A DNA stretch of 64,000 bases from NCBI RefSeq assembly GCF_000283155.1, contig NW_004454225.1, forward strand, positions 3,365,451-3,429,450, given 5' to 3'. Positions 1 through 11,193 of this stretch are shown piece after piece. A model generated the notes under the pieces. That model ran no database searches. It was given only the letters and a program-made list of their open reading frames with translations, and was not told where the DNA came from. The stretch's first letter is position 1. The number at the start of each line of letters is the position of its first letter. The stretch is from Ceratotherium simum simum. Taxonomy: Eukaryota > Chordata > Mammalia > Perissodactyla > Rhinocerotidae. Position numbers and translations under genes: made by a program.

Positions 1-84
1 CCTCATCTGCAGATGGCCCAGGAGCTGGGGATCAGCGAGAAAGACTCTGACTTCCAGAACCCATTTAAAGTAGACCACAGAGAG
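1..84 (+). CDS. CCDC134: CCDC134 penultimate coding exon (3' part)
   Basis: The window opens inside a coding exon. Frame 1 reads 28 codons (from [10 protein letters not shown] to PFKVDHRE) and stops at a consensus 5' splice site, GTGAGC, at 85. The peptide joins in phase 0 to the exon at 8870, and together they match the C-terminal part of CCDC134 as I remember it, about residues 161-188 of the 229-residue human protein. CCDC134 is a small secretory-pathway protein that stays mainly in the ER lumen; loss of it is linked to a brittle-bone disease, and it has been connected to ERK signalling and to GRP94 handling. The 5' part of the gene lies left of the window. The assignment rests on recalled sequence plus synteny with SREBF2. 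Confidence 0.93.
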
Positions 85-927
85 GTGAGCTGTGGGGTCC
101 TGTGGCCATGTTTGCTCTGTGTCTGCCGGGCCATGGGAGGCCTGGTCCTGCAGGGGCTGGGGCGCCTGGGGTAGAGTTTGAGGGCTTTGGACTTGGAGCC
201 AGACATGCCTGGGTCTGGGTCCGGGAACCATCACTCACTCACTGGTGCTTTTGGACAAGCCACTGCTGCTGTCTTAACTTCAGGCTGTTCACAGGTTGTG
301 GACCCCAGCTGTGGGGGCAGTCAGAGGCTATGAATACACCTGACCCAGTGCACAGTAGGCATGGCACATCGTCAGGGAAGCCAGGGAAGGTCAGGCTGTT
401 CTTTTCTGCCCTTACGCTTCTGTCCCATACTCCTGCACATGCTTTCATCCTAGGGGGCTGAGGTGGGCTCTGAGGGCTGAAGGCTGCAGGGGAGGACGAC
501 AGATGGGGACATATACAATAGAGGGGAGGAAGGGATCAGAGGTGGCAGGGAAGGGCCAGAGGGGCAAGAAGAAAGGGCCAGAGGACTAGACTCAAGTCAC
601 AGGCTCTCCCCTGGTGTAAGGGGGGCATCAGGGTCCGTGAGGGGCCTAGGATTTTACCCTTCTTGCAGGCTAACAAGCTAGCTTGCTACTGTTTCACAGA
701 TGCTGACAGGTGAGAGACATCAGAGTTTATTACAACAAAAGCAGTATCCAGCCTATTGACCTGGTCATGTGGGTTCCCCTTGCTCTGCAAGTCCCACAGC
801 AGTGACACAGAGGAGCCCAAGCAGATGCTCTACGTGCAGTGGGTTTGCATCAAGCCAAGGAACACCGAGATTGGGAAATTCACTGCCTTTATAGTGAACA
901 GAAGCAAACTTACTCTTTAGGGGCAGA

Positions 928-1078
928 CATCACCTCATCCTTTAAGGTTGCTCTCTGCAAATACAACTCTGAGAAATGGCCGAGGTACAGAGTGGTCGGG
1001 GCTTTCCATTCTTGGTGTACTTAGCAAGAATTTGTAAGGACGCTCAGGGCCGTGGCAGATTGCCTCCCCCACGGTCTG
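928..1078 (-). repeat. LTR-like direct repeat, copy A
   Basis: It aligns by eye with 3595-3745 at roughly three-quarters identity. Shared blocks include GGTGTAC, AGCAAGAA, GTGGCAGATTGCCT (ATGGCAGATTGCCT in copy B) and a flanking AAATGGCC. Same orientation as copy B, as expected for an LTR pair. Confidence 0.5.
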
Positions 1079-2583
1079 TCCTTCAGCTCTCCATGTCTTG
1101 GCTTGACTCAAATTTCCACATGAATGTGCTATTCAGTCTGATTAATCTTACCAGTAGAGGCTAGGACCACATTTGTTCAATTTGTCTCATACTGCATTTG
1201 ATTAAGGCTGCCATCAACAGGACTCGAGCAGGACAAGGCCACCCTGCAGTACTGATCTCAACCATATGCTCCAGGGTCCTGGACTCAGCCAGCTGTCATA
1301 AGTCCTGGGGGGACCAGTAGGTCTTATGTTACACAATCAGAATGTGGTCTAAGGCCAATCTGTTATCCCATTACCACCTACCCACGAGTTTAGGCTGACC
1401 TGCCGATCTTTGATGTCATTCGTTACAGGGAGCAGTGGATGGACCCAAAGCAATCCTCATCCCCACCAGAGAGACATTCCATGGCCCACTGTCTCCCACA
1501 TGTTACACTTGATTTGGGTCACCATTACATTGTTTGGCTGAGCCCTGAGGGCAATGTCCCTACAGAGTTGCAGCCTCAGTTGTCCTGCATGGCATAACCT
1601 AAGGCTTCTCAAGCATCAGGAGAAGCAGATGGATTTGTATCTGTCAGATTGAAACAAGGTTGTACTGGCCTGTGTTTCTGCCCAGGGTCACTTCAGGAGC
1701 TGCCTTTGATGGCATCAGGCACAGCAGAATAGTTCAGTACTGACTGTATCCATGTGAGTTTTTGTATCACGTGGTTGAGAATGACACACCCAGCGGCTGG
1801 TCAGATTGTCAGCTGCAGCTGCCACTTGGCTTGAACAGACCCTAGGATTGTTTTGCCAAGTGGTGGTACTGGATCTAAGAGACAAAGAGGATTAATTGTT
1901 CTCCGCACCTCCTGGGATCTAAGGCATCCCCTCTCCAGATGCCAGGATTATTGCTACAAAATCCAAGTGTTATATCCTAGGATCTATAATTTCACTTTTT
2001 CTCCAATCATCCCTTTCACCTAGACCTTTTGTCCGGAAGGGTCAGATGTGAATGGGACAAGGGCATTTTTACAAAATTTTCAGAGACGCATTATATCTCC
2101 CATCTTGGCCCACATGGGCCATACTATTCCATCCAGGGGCTCTAGGTAGTCAAACTGGAAATAGAGTCCTCTGCTTTGTGCCAGTCCATGGTGGCAGATG
2201 TGTTGCCACATCTAGTACAATGATGCATTTAGGTGGCAATGCCAGTCAACTGGGCAATGTAGGCTTTATCAGCGTTTTGATCCAGGTCAGTCTCATCAGA
2301 GAATGGGCCTTACTCTGGGCATCTAAATGAGTGACCAGAACTGTGCAGTTGTCAACCACAATTTGTTTTCACAGTTTGTGGCCCCAAAGAGGGATCACTG
2401 TCTTTGAACCACCAGTCTGTAGTCTTCTGAGTGACAGACCAGATGGCTAGGACACTGACAACAGTTGGTAGGAATATAACATGCCTGGTCGTTAGGAATA
2501 TAACATACCTATCATCTATGCAAGGGTCACATTTTTGTTTTTGCGTTTTTAATTTTTTTTTAAGTCTAAATGCACTTATTGGC

Positions 2584-2787
2584 TTTTTTTTTTTTTTTTT
2601 GCTGCTGAGGCAGATTCACCCTGAGCTGACTAACATCTGTTGCCAATCTTCCTCTATTTTGTATGTGAGCTGCCGTTACAGTATGGCCACTGAGAGACAA
2701 GTGGTGTAGGTCTGTGCCCGGGAACCGAGCCCAGGCCACTGAAGCAGAACACCCCAAACTTAGCCACTAGGCCACCGGGGCTGGCCC
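2584..2787 (-). mobile_element. ERE-type SINE
   Basis: A poly-T start (2584-2600) is followed by the reversed SINE body, ending in ACCGGGGCTGGCCC (the SINE head). It is more diverged than the other copies, so it is an older insertion. Confidence 0.75.
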
Positions 2788-2886
2788 AGGTGATGGTGTC
2801 TAATTGAGATCATTGTCTGACTGGCCTTTATGGCAGTTAGTCTTCCAGCGTTGTCACTGGGACTGGATGGCCGTCCAGACACCTGT

Positions 2887-3450
2887 GTCGAGGGTTCCCA
2901 AAACTACTATGAGTTTGATGATTCACAGGACTCAGTGTATACTTAGTACTTACGGCTATGATTTATTACAGTGAAAGCATACAAAGTAAAATCAGCAAAG
3001 GGAAAGGGTGCCGGGGATGAAGTCTAAGGGAAACCAGGTGCAAGCTTCCAGGAGTCCTGTCTCAGTGGAGTCACACAGGACACACTTAATTCCCCCAGCA
3101 ACAAGTTGTGACAACATGTGTGAAAAGTTGTCTATCAGGGAAGCTCATTAAAGACTCAGTGCCCAGAGTTTTTACTGGGAGCTGGTCATGTGGCACCCTC
3201 TGCCTCCCGCATACCAAAATTCCAGACTCCCAGAAGGAAAGCAGGTGTTTAGCATAAAACACATTGTTTACACAAACAGGTTAGGCACAGTGAGCCACTC
3301 TTACCAATTAGCATGGTGCGAGCCCTTCCACAATCCAAGTTCTGAGATATCAGCCAAGGGCTAACCTTGGAAGCAGGCATTTCAAGGATAGCAGTCAGAC
3401 TGGCTGTGTTAACTCTTTTCTGCACAGCACCATTAGCTCTTAATTTAGGT
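2887..3450 (-). mobile_element. LTR-like unit (MaLR/ERVL type?)
   Basis: The segment starts TGTCGAGGG, carries TTTATTAC (a reverse-strand AATAAA) near 2961 and contains runs such as CAAGTTGTGACAACA that I associate with a placental-mammal LTR family. It may be a solo LTR or belong to the surrounding ERV. The family name is not certain. Confidence 0.4.
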
Positions 3451-3594
3451 GAACAATCAGTGGACTAGGCCTGAGTATTTAGGGGAACCTCTGAATCGTG
3501 GGCCCTGTTGAGCCGGTGGCTTTGCTTCAGGCAGCAGAGTGGGGGTTACAGTTTTCCCCACTAGGATAGTTGCCACCCCTTCGTGTAAAACTGA

Positions 3595-3745
3595 GATGAC
3601 ACATCCCCCAAGGTTTCTTGCTGCAATCACAACCCTGATAAATGGCCCGGGTAAGAACAGTCAGGGCTGTGTTCTCGGTGTACCCAGCAAGAACATGCAG
3701 GGATGCTCAAGGCCATGGCAGATTGCCTTTCCCAATGAGGGGGCA
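3595..3745 (-). repeat. LTR-like direct repeat, copy B
   Basis: Partner of the repeat at 928-1078, in the same orientation. The divergence between copies (about a quarter of positions) implies an insertion tens of millions of years old if they are LTRs. True ends were not found; the similarity fades after about 3745. Confidence 0.5.
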
Positions 3746-4333
3746 CCCAAGGAGATGCTTTATTGCTGTGACGCTGGCTCTCCTTGCCCTGCTGGTCACG
3801 AATGCCTCTCATACAAGAGGACGGTGAGAGCATGGGCCACAGAGAGAATGGGTGCCAGGATATGTTTAGTTTGACTTCATTGTCATGTGTTCTGCTTGGA
3901 CATAACCATAGCAGCAACTTACTTTCCTTATTTCTCATTGGCTGGGGACAGGCCAAAGTTTTTAGTCAAATTTTGGTATCCAGTGTGGACTCATCCATTA
4001 GCAGCAGCCCAGGTTTGCTCAGCTCCCATCATGCACTCCCTCCATGCTGGTGTTTTGGGAGTCCTCTCCTGCCTAAGTACCCATCACTAAGCCAACTCCT
4101 ATCAGGCTGTGTGCTGGGCACTGTCCCTGTCCAGAGGGATCTGGCCCTCTCCTTGCTCTTCAGATGCTCAGTCTATTGGGGAAGGCTGCAGGGAAACACA
4201 GTCCCTATCCAGTGTGATCAGTGTGTCAATGGATGAGGGAAGTGTGATGAGCCTTGGGACCCCTGAGAGGGAGCCTGACTCAGCCTCAGCAGGTAGGTGG
4301 TGGAGGCTCTGGAACAAGTAAGAGTTGCCAGGT

Positions 4334-4555
4334 GGGGCTGGCCCCGTGGCTTAGCGGTTAAGTGTGCGCGCTCTGCTGCTGGTGGCCCGGGTTCAGATCC
4401 TGGGTGCACACTGACGCACCGCTTCTCTGGCCATGCTGAGGCCGCGTCCCACATACAGCAACTAGAAGGATGTGCATCTATGGCATACAACTATCTACTG
4501 GGGCTTTGGGGAAAAAATAAATAAATAAATAAAATTATTAAAAAAAAAAAAAAAA
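4334..4555 (+). mobile_element. ERE-type SINE, CAACTAGAAGG variant
   Basis: Head GGGGCTGGCCCCGTGG, B-box-like GGTTCAGATCC, the ACAGCAACTAGAAGGATGTG block, and an A-rich tail with AAATA repeats. The flanks AAGAGTTGCCAGGTGG at 4320-4335 and 4554-4569 are a perfect 16 bp target-site duplication. Confidence 0.93.
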
Positions 4556-4639
4556 GAGTTGCCAGGTGGACTAGCTCAGGAAAGACCTTCCAGGCAGATG
4601 GACTAGCTTGCATAAAGGCTCAGAGGCATAGCACATGCA

Positions 4640-6110
4640 TTTATTCAACATTTAGTGAGCATCTACTGAATCCCAGCCGCTAGAGAAGTAGGCTAGCCCT
4701 GGCTCCTGGGAGTGGCATTCTAGTTGGAGAGACAGACAGTCAATTAAAAATATATAATATGGTAGGTGATGACAAGGGCTATGGAGAAAAAAGCAGGGGA
4801 ATGTGGTTAAGGAATTCCAGGGATAAGGTGGGAGTATAGTTGCTATTTCACATGACTTGGGCACAGAAGTTCTGACTGAAAAGACCTGAAACAAGTGAGG
4901 GAGCCAGCCTTGTATCTGGGGGAAGAACATTCCAGGCTGAAGGAACAGCAAGTGCAAAGGCTCTGAATTGGAAGCATATTTGGAGGGGTGGGGAGTGTGA
5001 GAAGATGAGGTCAGAGTTGTAGACCAGATCACAGGACCCTTGGAGGTCTTCTCAGGGGCTTTGGCATTGACTCCAAGACATGGAGAGCAGGGTGATGAGC
5101 TCTGACTTACCCCTTTAAGGATCAGCCTGCTGCTGTGTAGAGAACAGTCTAGGGGACCACGGTGGAAACAGGGACACTGGGGAGGAGGCTGCTGTGCTTG
5201 TCCATTTAGGAGTTAATGGTGACTTGAATCAGGGTGATTACAGTGGGGCTGGTGAGGAATAGTGAGATTCTGGTTCTGTTTTGAAGGTAGAGCCAATAAG
5301 ATCTGCTAAGGAAGCAGATGTGGAGTGAGAGGGATGCATTGATGGCTCGAAGATTTTTGGCCTGAGTGTGTGGAAGAATGGGGCTGTCATTTCCTAAAGT
5401 GGGCAGACTGGTGGGACCAGGTTGAGGGCTGAATCAGGGATTAAAACTTTGTTTCTGGACCTGGTGAGCATCTGAATGAAGATGTCAAGGAGGCAATTGG
5501 ATATATGACTCTAAGAGAGGTTGAAAGTGAAGCTACAAATGTGAGAGTCATGCCTATGAAGAAGGTATCGAGAGCCCTGGGACAGATCATGTCCCATCAC
5601 TTGGGGAGGGTGGAGGGTCAGGACAGTTGGAGCAATGGTCTGCGAACTGAGACCTGGAATGTGCCTATAGTTAGAGGGGAGAGAGTGAGGAGGAACTAGC
5701 AAAGAACCCCAAGAAGGAACAGTCAGTGTGGTAGTAGCAAACCCAAGAGAGAGTTGTTTCCCAGAGGCCACATGAGGAAAGTTACAGGAAGGAGGGAGTC
5801 ATTGGCCTGTCAAACGCTGCTGGAAGGTCAAGGAAGATGGGGCCTGAGAATTGGCTGCTGGATTTAGCAACCTGGAGACAGGCCATCGGAGATGTTAATA
5901 AAAGCTGTTTTGGTGGAGTGGTGGGGACAAAAGATTGGATTTTGAGAGAGAGGAAAGGAAATAGATGCAGCAAGTACAGACCATCCTTTTGGAGAGTTTT
6001 ATTTTCAAGAGGAGACCAATGGGAGAATAGCTGGTGGGGAATGTGGGTTCCGGGAGAAATTTTAGTCAGATGGGAGAGACCCATTAGGGAGGAAGAACTG
6101 TGATGGTGCA
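4640..6110 (-). repeat. Long ancient interspersed repeat (L2 end plus body), antisense
   Basis: It begins with GTGAGCATCTACTGAATCC and continues with GAACATTCCAGGCTGAAGG, AACAGCAAGTGCAAAGGC and further blocks that recur in the same order at 7250-8225, 17340-18900, 49640-50900 and 52400-53640. The first 350 bp read as the reverse complement of an L2 LINE 3' end; I cannot name the family of the remainder. It holds no usable reading frame. Confidence 0.6.
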
Positions 6111-6175
6111 GGGGTAGCAGAATTGCTGGAGCCTCATCCCCAAGGAAGTGAGGAAGGAGAAGAGATCTGGTGCCC

Positions 6176-6426
6176 TGGGCTGGCCCCATGACATAGTGGT
6201 TAAGTTCACGTGCTCTGCTTTGGCAGCCCAGGTTTCGCAGGTTTGGATCCCGGGCGCAGACCCATGCACCGCTCATCAGGCCATGCCGTGGTGGCGTCTC
6301 ATATATAAAATAGAGGAAGATGGGCACGGATGTTAGCTCAGGGCTAATCTTCCTCAGCAAAAAGAGGAAGATTGGCAAGGGATGTTAACTCAGGGCCAAT
6401 CTTCCTCACAAAAAAAAAAAAAAAAA
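6176..6426 (+). mobile_element. ERE-type SINE, GATGTTAGCTCAGGGC variant
   Basis: Head GGCTGGCCCCATGACATAG, then the ATATAAAATAGAGGAAGATG block and two tandem GATGTTAGCTCAGGGC tail units before poly-A. Flanking imperfect target-site duplication AGA(T/C)CTGGTGCCC at 6163-6175 and 6426-6438. Confidence 0.9.
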
Positions 6427-7249
6427 GACCTGGTGCCCAGGGGAAGGGTCAGCCTTGCCTGGAAGAGCAGTGTGGGCACAGAAGCAAACGGGTTGTTGGG
6501 TGTGGCGGTGGGAGCTTGTGGAAGTTGTCTCCTGAGTGCTTCCATTCTCTGTGAAATAGGAAGCAAGGTCACGGTCTGCGAGTGAGGAGGCTGGAGAAGA
6601 AGGTATGTCTAGGAGAGCAGGCGGACCAGGGGAATGTCCTGGATTCCCAGGCAGCACAAAGGGCCCGCTTGAGGTTAGGCCTAGCATTAGCTAGGCCTAG
6701 TGAGGAAGGGATCTGGGAAAGGGGTAGGTAGTGTTTCTTTTCTGACCCATCTAGGTTTAGTTTCCCCTGATGAGGCTGAGCCAGTTGGGGCTGGAGGGGC
6801 CAGGATCTCTTGACTTGCTCTTCCCCAGCCAGAGCCAGAGGGTATGGGGTCCTCTGTGTCCTGATGGGTCTCCCAGCTCCTCACCCCTCCCAAGGGGATC
6901 AGAATTAAGTCGTAGGGATAGGAGGCAGAGTGTAGTCGGGGAAGCACTAGGCAGGGAGGTGGGAGGCTGGGGGCTAGTCCCATTTGGGCCTCCCTCTTGC
7001 TGTGTGACTTGAACATATCATACCCTCTCTGGACCACACTTTGGTATCACTTGATCTTCCAGACTCATGGTTCAATCTAACTTGGTAGGTAGATTACTCC
7101 ACAAGGTGGAGCTCCTGGTTTATTTTTAGTGTCTACCTTGATCAAACATTTGTCAAATTTGCCCTAAGAACAGATAATATGGGCATATTTTACAACATAG
7201 TTACCTGAGTTTTGGGTACTCTTGTCTTTCATATGCTAACATGATTCAT

Positions 7250-8225
7250 TCATTTTAAAAATACATACTGAGTGCCATCTATAAGCCAGGCAGGCCCCAC
7301 ACTAGGGGTTCATGGCACAGTGAGCAACACCTGGCACGATCCTCCTGTCATGGAATGTGCCATCCATTTGGGGCGACAGGCACAAAGCGGGTGGTCACAG
7401 GGAGAAGCAGTGAGAAGGAGGCGGTCCCTACCCCAGACAGGAGTCAGGGCAGGTCCCCCAGGGCAGTGACAGCTGAGCTGGAGTTAATGTGGCAAAGGGG
7501 GCGGGGGCTGGAAAGAGCATTCTGGGCTTGGGCCACAGCATTTGCAGGGGCCTGGAAGTGAGAGCGCACAGGGAATCCAAGAACCAAAAGGTAGGAAGTG
7601 TGAGGGAGGAACGGAGAGGTGGGCAGGGTGGACCTGCAGGTGCAGCTGTGTGGAACTTTATCCTGAGTAATGGAGAGTCATGGAAGGGTTTAAGCAGGGG
7701 TGTGACAGGGTCACATTTGCATTTTGAAAAGATCTAACTGCAGTGAGGAGAACAGCTTGAGAGGGACCAAAGTGAGTGTGGAGAGACCTTGGGAGGCTCC
7801 CAGAGTCGTCCGGAGAGAGGTGGAGGTGGTGATGGGAGTAGTGATAGGAGAGACAGAGAATAGTAGATGGGTTTGAGAGAGACTTAGGGGTTAGAATGAG
7901 CCAGGCCTTGGCAGTGGACTCAGTGTGGAAGGAGAGGGCTGGAGATGGGGGCTCTCAGTTTCTGCCCTACTCACCTAGACTGGAGTGTGGGGCACCACTG
8001 TTCATGAGGTCAGGGTCTCTGGAAAGGGACTGGGTTTGGGGGAGATGGAGCCATGCCAAGTAAGGGGCACCTTTGGGACATCCTAGTGGAGGTGTCATGC
8101 GTTTAGATTTGGAGGTGTAGATTTGAGGCCTAACTGACCACATAGGCGTAACAGAAGCCATAGGTTTAGGTGAGCCAGTCTGGAGGGAGCAGAGGGAGAA
8201 GAGCAAAGGGTCTGGGGATTGCACT
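7250..8225 (-). repeat. Long ancient interspersed repeat, second copy
   Basis: Contains ATACTGAGTGCCATCTATAA, then AAGAGCATTCTGGGCTTGGG and AAGGGTTTAAGCAGGGGTGT, in the same order and orientation as the copy at 4640. Non-coding. Confidence 0.5.
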
Positions 8226-8609
8226 TGAAGAATGCCCCAACTGAAGTCCTCATCCTCCTCCCACCCTAGCTTGCCCTGTGTTCCACCTCCTCGCCGGGCA
8301 CCACCATCTACCCACTATGGAAGCAATGTCCTGGGCACCATCTTCTTGTCTTCTCTTCTTCCTCCCACCTCTTTTTCAGAGTCTACCAGTTTGACCTCTG
8401 ATCCATCTGCTTCCTGTGTACTCCCTTGTCTGGACGCTGCAACTTGTTAGCAAGCAGCAAGACACTGCTGTCTCTTACTCTCGCTGGCTGCCCTCCCCTC
8501 CTACTCAGGGATGTGGCAGCCAGGGCTCTGGGGGTCTGTGGTTGTCTTGGGCACTCAGCCCCCTCACCCTGCGAGGAGTCTAGTTATTGTTTCTCAGATG
8601 CCCCGTGCA

Positions 8610-8800
8610 GGTTCACCCCTCAGCATCTGTCCCTCTCCCTGGAATGTCCTTCTCTTCCCTCACTCTCTTTGCTTGGCAAGCTACTGCTTATCTTGCAAGA
8701 CCCACTCAGCAGTTTTCCCAGAGCCCATTTAACTGTCTCCATGTCTGTGGGCTCCCTGAGGGCAGGGCCTATGTATAAGCAACCTTCCTGTCCCCACAGC
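8610..8800 (+). repeat. L2-like LINE fragment
   Basis: Pyrimidine-rich text with TCTCCCTGGAATGTCC, TTGCAAGACCCA and GGGCTCCCTGAGGGCAGGG, which corresponds to the plus strand of an L2 3' end. It lies just upstream of the last CCDC134 exon. Confidence 0.5.
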
Positions 8801-8842
8801 CTGCAGGGGCCTAGCTCAGACTCTTAGCTGCCGGCAAATTAA

Positions 8843-8995
<153 letters not shown>

Positions 8996-9475
8996 GCCTG
9001 GAGCAGTCCAGGGTTCAGGGGGCCAGGAGAAGGCAGCATGGCCAGGGCTCAGCGACATCGACTGGTGGTGAGAGCCGGCCCCTGTGAGAGGCGAGGCCAC
9101 GTTTGCTTGGCCTCCTGCGGCTGGCTCTGAGCTCCAGCTCAGAGGACTGGGCCACAGAAGGCTGGATTTCCTCCCAGGGGCTTCCCTGGAGGGGGTGTCG
9201 AGGGGGCCTTCAGAGGATGCTATGCTGCAGACCTAACCCTGTGGAGATACTGGGGGAGGCAGGAGGGATCCTGGGCCAGACCCTCCCCATGGGTTACTAC
9301 CAGTGGTCAGCTGGCTGCTGCCCTTTGTGGAGAGGCAGCAGAGCCAGGCTCTGGGCCATGTGTGGAGGTGCCTTGCCTGCTGCTGGCCCCACTGTGTCAC
9401 TGAGCCACCTGGCACAGGTCCCAGCCCCCAGCCCCTGGCAGAGACATAATAAAAGCCAGCAAACCCTCTGGGCTA
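8996..9475 (+). other. CCDC134: CCDC134 3' untranslated region
   Basis: About 480 bp of G-rich sequence from the stop codon to just past the AATAAA at 9448. The cleavage point near 9465-9475 is inferred from the usual 10-30 nt spacing. An alternative longer 3' UTR cannot be excluded. Confidence 0.75.
9448..9453 (+). terminator. CCDC134: CCDC134 polyadenylation signal AATAAA
   Basis: A canonical AATAAA lies 453 bp after the CCDC134 stop. It is followed by a TG-rich stretch (GGCTGGTTTGG near 9481) that could serve as the downstream element. Confidence 0.8.
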
Positions 9476-10986
9476 ACTGAGGCTGGTTTGGGCCCCAGGG
9501 ATCTGTGTACCCTTCCACTGGGCAGGTGATGAGGGGCCTGGGTGGTGGGACCAGGGACCCTGAGAGATGTAGAGACCACCTTAGAGGATGTTCCTGCCCC
9601 ATCAGGAGGAACCCCCGGCCCGGGCCAGGTAGTGAAGCAGGGACTTGGCTTAGGCCTCCTCTTCCTTTCTCAGCATTGTCCTTGACAAAGGATCAGTGTT
9701 GAGAAGGGACCAGAAGTGTCCTGGGAGGGTGTTTAGCCCAAGATGACCTTAGAGCAACATGATCTCTGTCCTCAGGTATCTGGGAACAGTCGTTGAGCAG
9801 GTGCAGGGAAGAGTCAACCTCTCCTCTCTGACAACGCTGGGAGACCCTTAGCCTGTGGGTAGGGGATGTTGGGGGATAGGCTGCAGCTCTGCAGGAGGAT
9901 GTGCTTTGTAATGGCAGGGCGGCCCCGACCAGGATTGGTCAGACAGTGAGCTCCCTGTCTCAGGAGGTGTGCAAGCAGAGACCAGTGGCCATAGGGCAGG
10001 GAAGCTTCAGAGGGAGGTACACCCTGAGTGGGCAGCTGCCCTTTAGTCGTGCCCCTCCCAGGCAAAGGAGGGAGGGGCTCTGGTGGTAATTCTAGCCCTG
10101 TCTCTTTGACCTTGCCAAGCAAGGGTCTGCCTCTTCAAAGGGGATAGAGACACGACCATCCGCAGAACCCCCAGCCCCCCACAATTGACAAAGCCCGAGG
10201 GAGACCCGAGTCTTGTCTCAGTCCATCAGACTTGCTGAGGGACCCTGGCCCACCCCTTCCCTATTCTGTGGCTTCATTGGCAAAATGAATTTGATAATGT
10301 CTGAACTCTGCCCAACCCTAAACTGCTTTTCTGAGGCTGGGCTTCTCTGACAGGTGCCCTTCTCGGATGGTTCTTTGTCCCAGAGATTTGTTGAGCACCC
10401 ACTGTATGAACAGACAAAGAGAGGGGCCCCGTCTTACCTGTCTTCACCTCTGCCACATCTGGCACCTCCATCCTCCTGGGCTCTTCCTTCTACCTTCAGC
10501 CTCGCCATCTTGGCTGATCCCTTCCTCTCCGCCCTCAAATGGGCCCAAGTTTTCCCGTCTGACACCTTCAAAGAAACAAACAGAGCCACTCTGCTCTCCC
10601 CTTCTCCTTCCCTTTGCTGCCATTGTTGATTGTTGTGGTCACTTGTTCTCGGAACTCCACCGTGAGTCTTACTGCAGGCAGAACCTGCCCACTGCCCCAC
10701 CAGGACCTATAAAGGCCTGAGGGCACTTCTTTGTCCAGCCTTCTTGCAGCTAGGATTCGGTTCTGTGACTGAAGTGCCACCAACCAGATGCACCAGCTTG
10801 TGTGGGAGTTGTGCTGGTTGGAGGCAGTGGCAGCACTGGGGGGATTCTAGTGGCCAGACCAGCGCCAGGGGTGCCCAGTGGTGGCAACAGTGATGTCTTC
10901 ACCGTGGTCTTGGACGTTGTTTCTGTCTACCAGGCCCAATCTGAGGCACCCCTGGAGAGTCTGGGAGTTCCCCAATATCCTCTAAG

Positions 10987-11193
10987 GCGGGGTTTCTCAA
11001 CAATGGGCACTCTTTACAGCTGGGGCCAGGTAATTCTTTGTTGTGTTTGTGAGGAGGGCTGTCCTGTGTGTTGTAGGATATTTAGCAGCATTCTTGGCCT
11101 CTATCCACTAGGTCCCAGTAGCAATCTCTCAGTTGACCACCAAAAATGTCTCCAGACATTGCCAGATGTCCCCTGGGGGTAAAATCTCCCCCG
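10987..11193 (-). mobile_element. MER20 (hAT-Charlie DNA transposon relic)
   Basis: Reads GGTTTCTCAAC at the left end, then AATTCTTTGTTGTG, TTGTAGGATATTTAGCAGCA, GGCCTCTATCCACTAG, AAAAATGTCTCCAGACATTG and GGGGGTAAAATC at the right. These are MER20 blocks in antisense order, close to full length (about 210 bp). MER20 copies are known in some placental mammals as hormone-responsive regulatory elements. Confidence 0.85.

Larger units (their letters stand above)
700..3900 (-). mobile_element. Decayed endogenous retrovirus remnant
   Basis: This intronic block behaves like an old ERV. It contains a pair of diverged direct repeats about 2.7 kb apart (928-1078 and 3595-3745) that could be parts of two LTRs. 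Between them, the minus strand of about 2050-2290 translates, with stops and frame shifts, into something resembling the start of a retroviral integrase core (aromatic-x-x-D-Y-x-x-P-L spacing). Every frame is broken, so no protein can be made. A second LTR-like unit (2887-3450) and a SINE (2584-2787) sit inside it. Orientation and family (ERVL-like?) are inferences. Confidence 0.45.

Noticed and set aside
5782..6378. 198-codon minus-strand frame
   Set aside because: Runs through an ancient repeat and a SINE; it is a repeat shadow.
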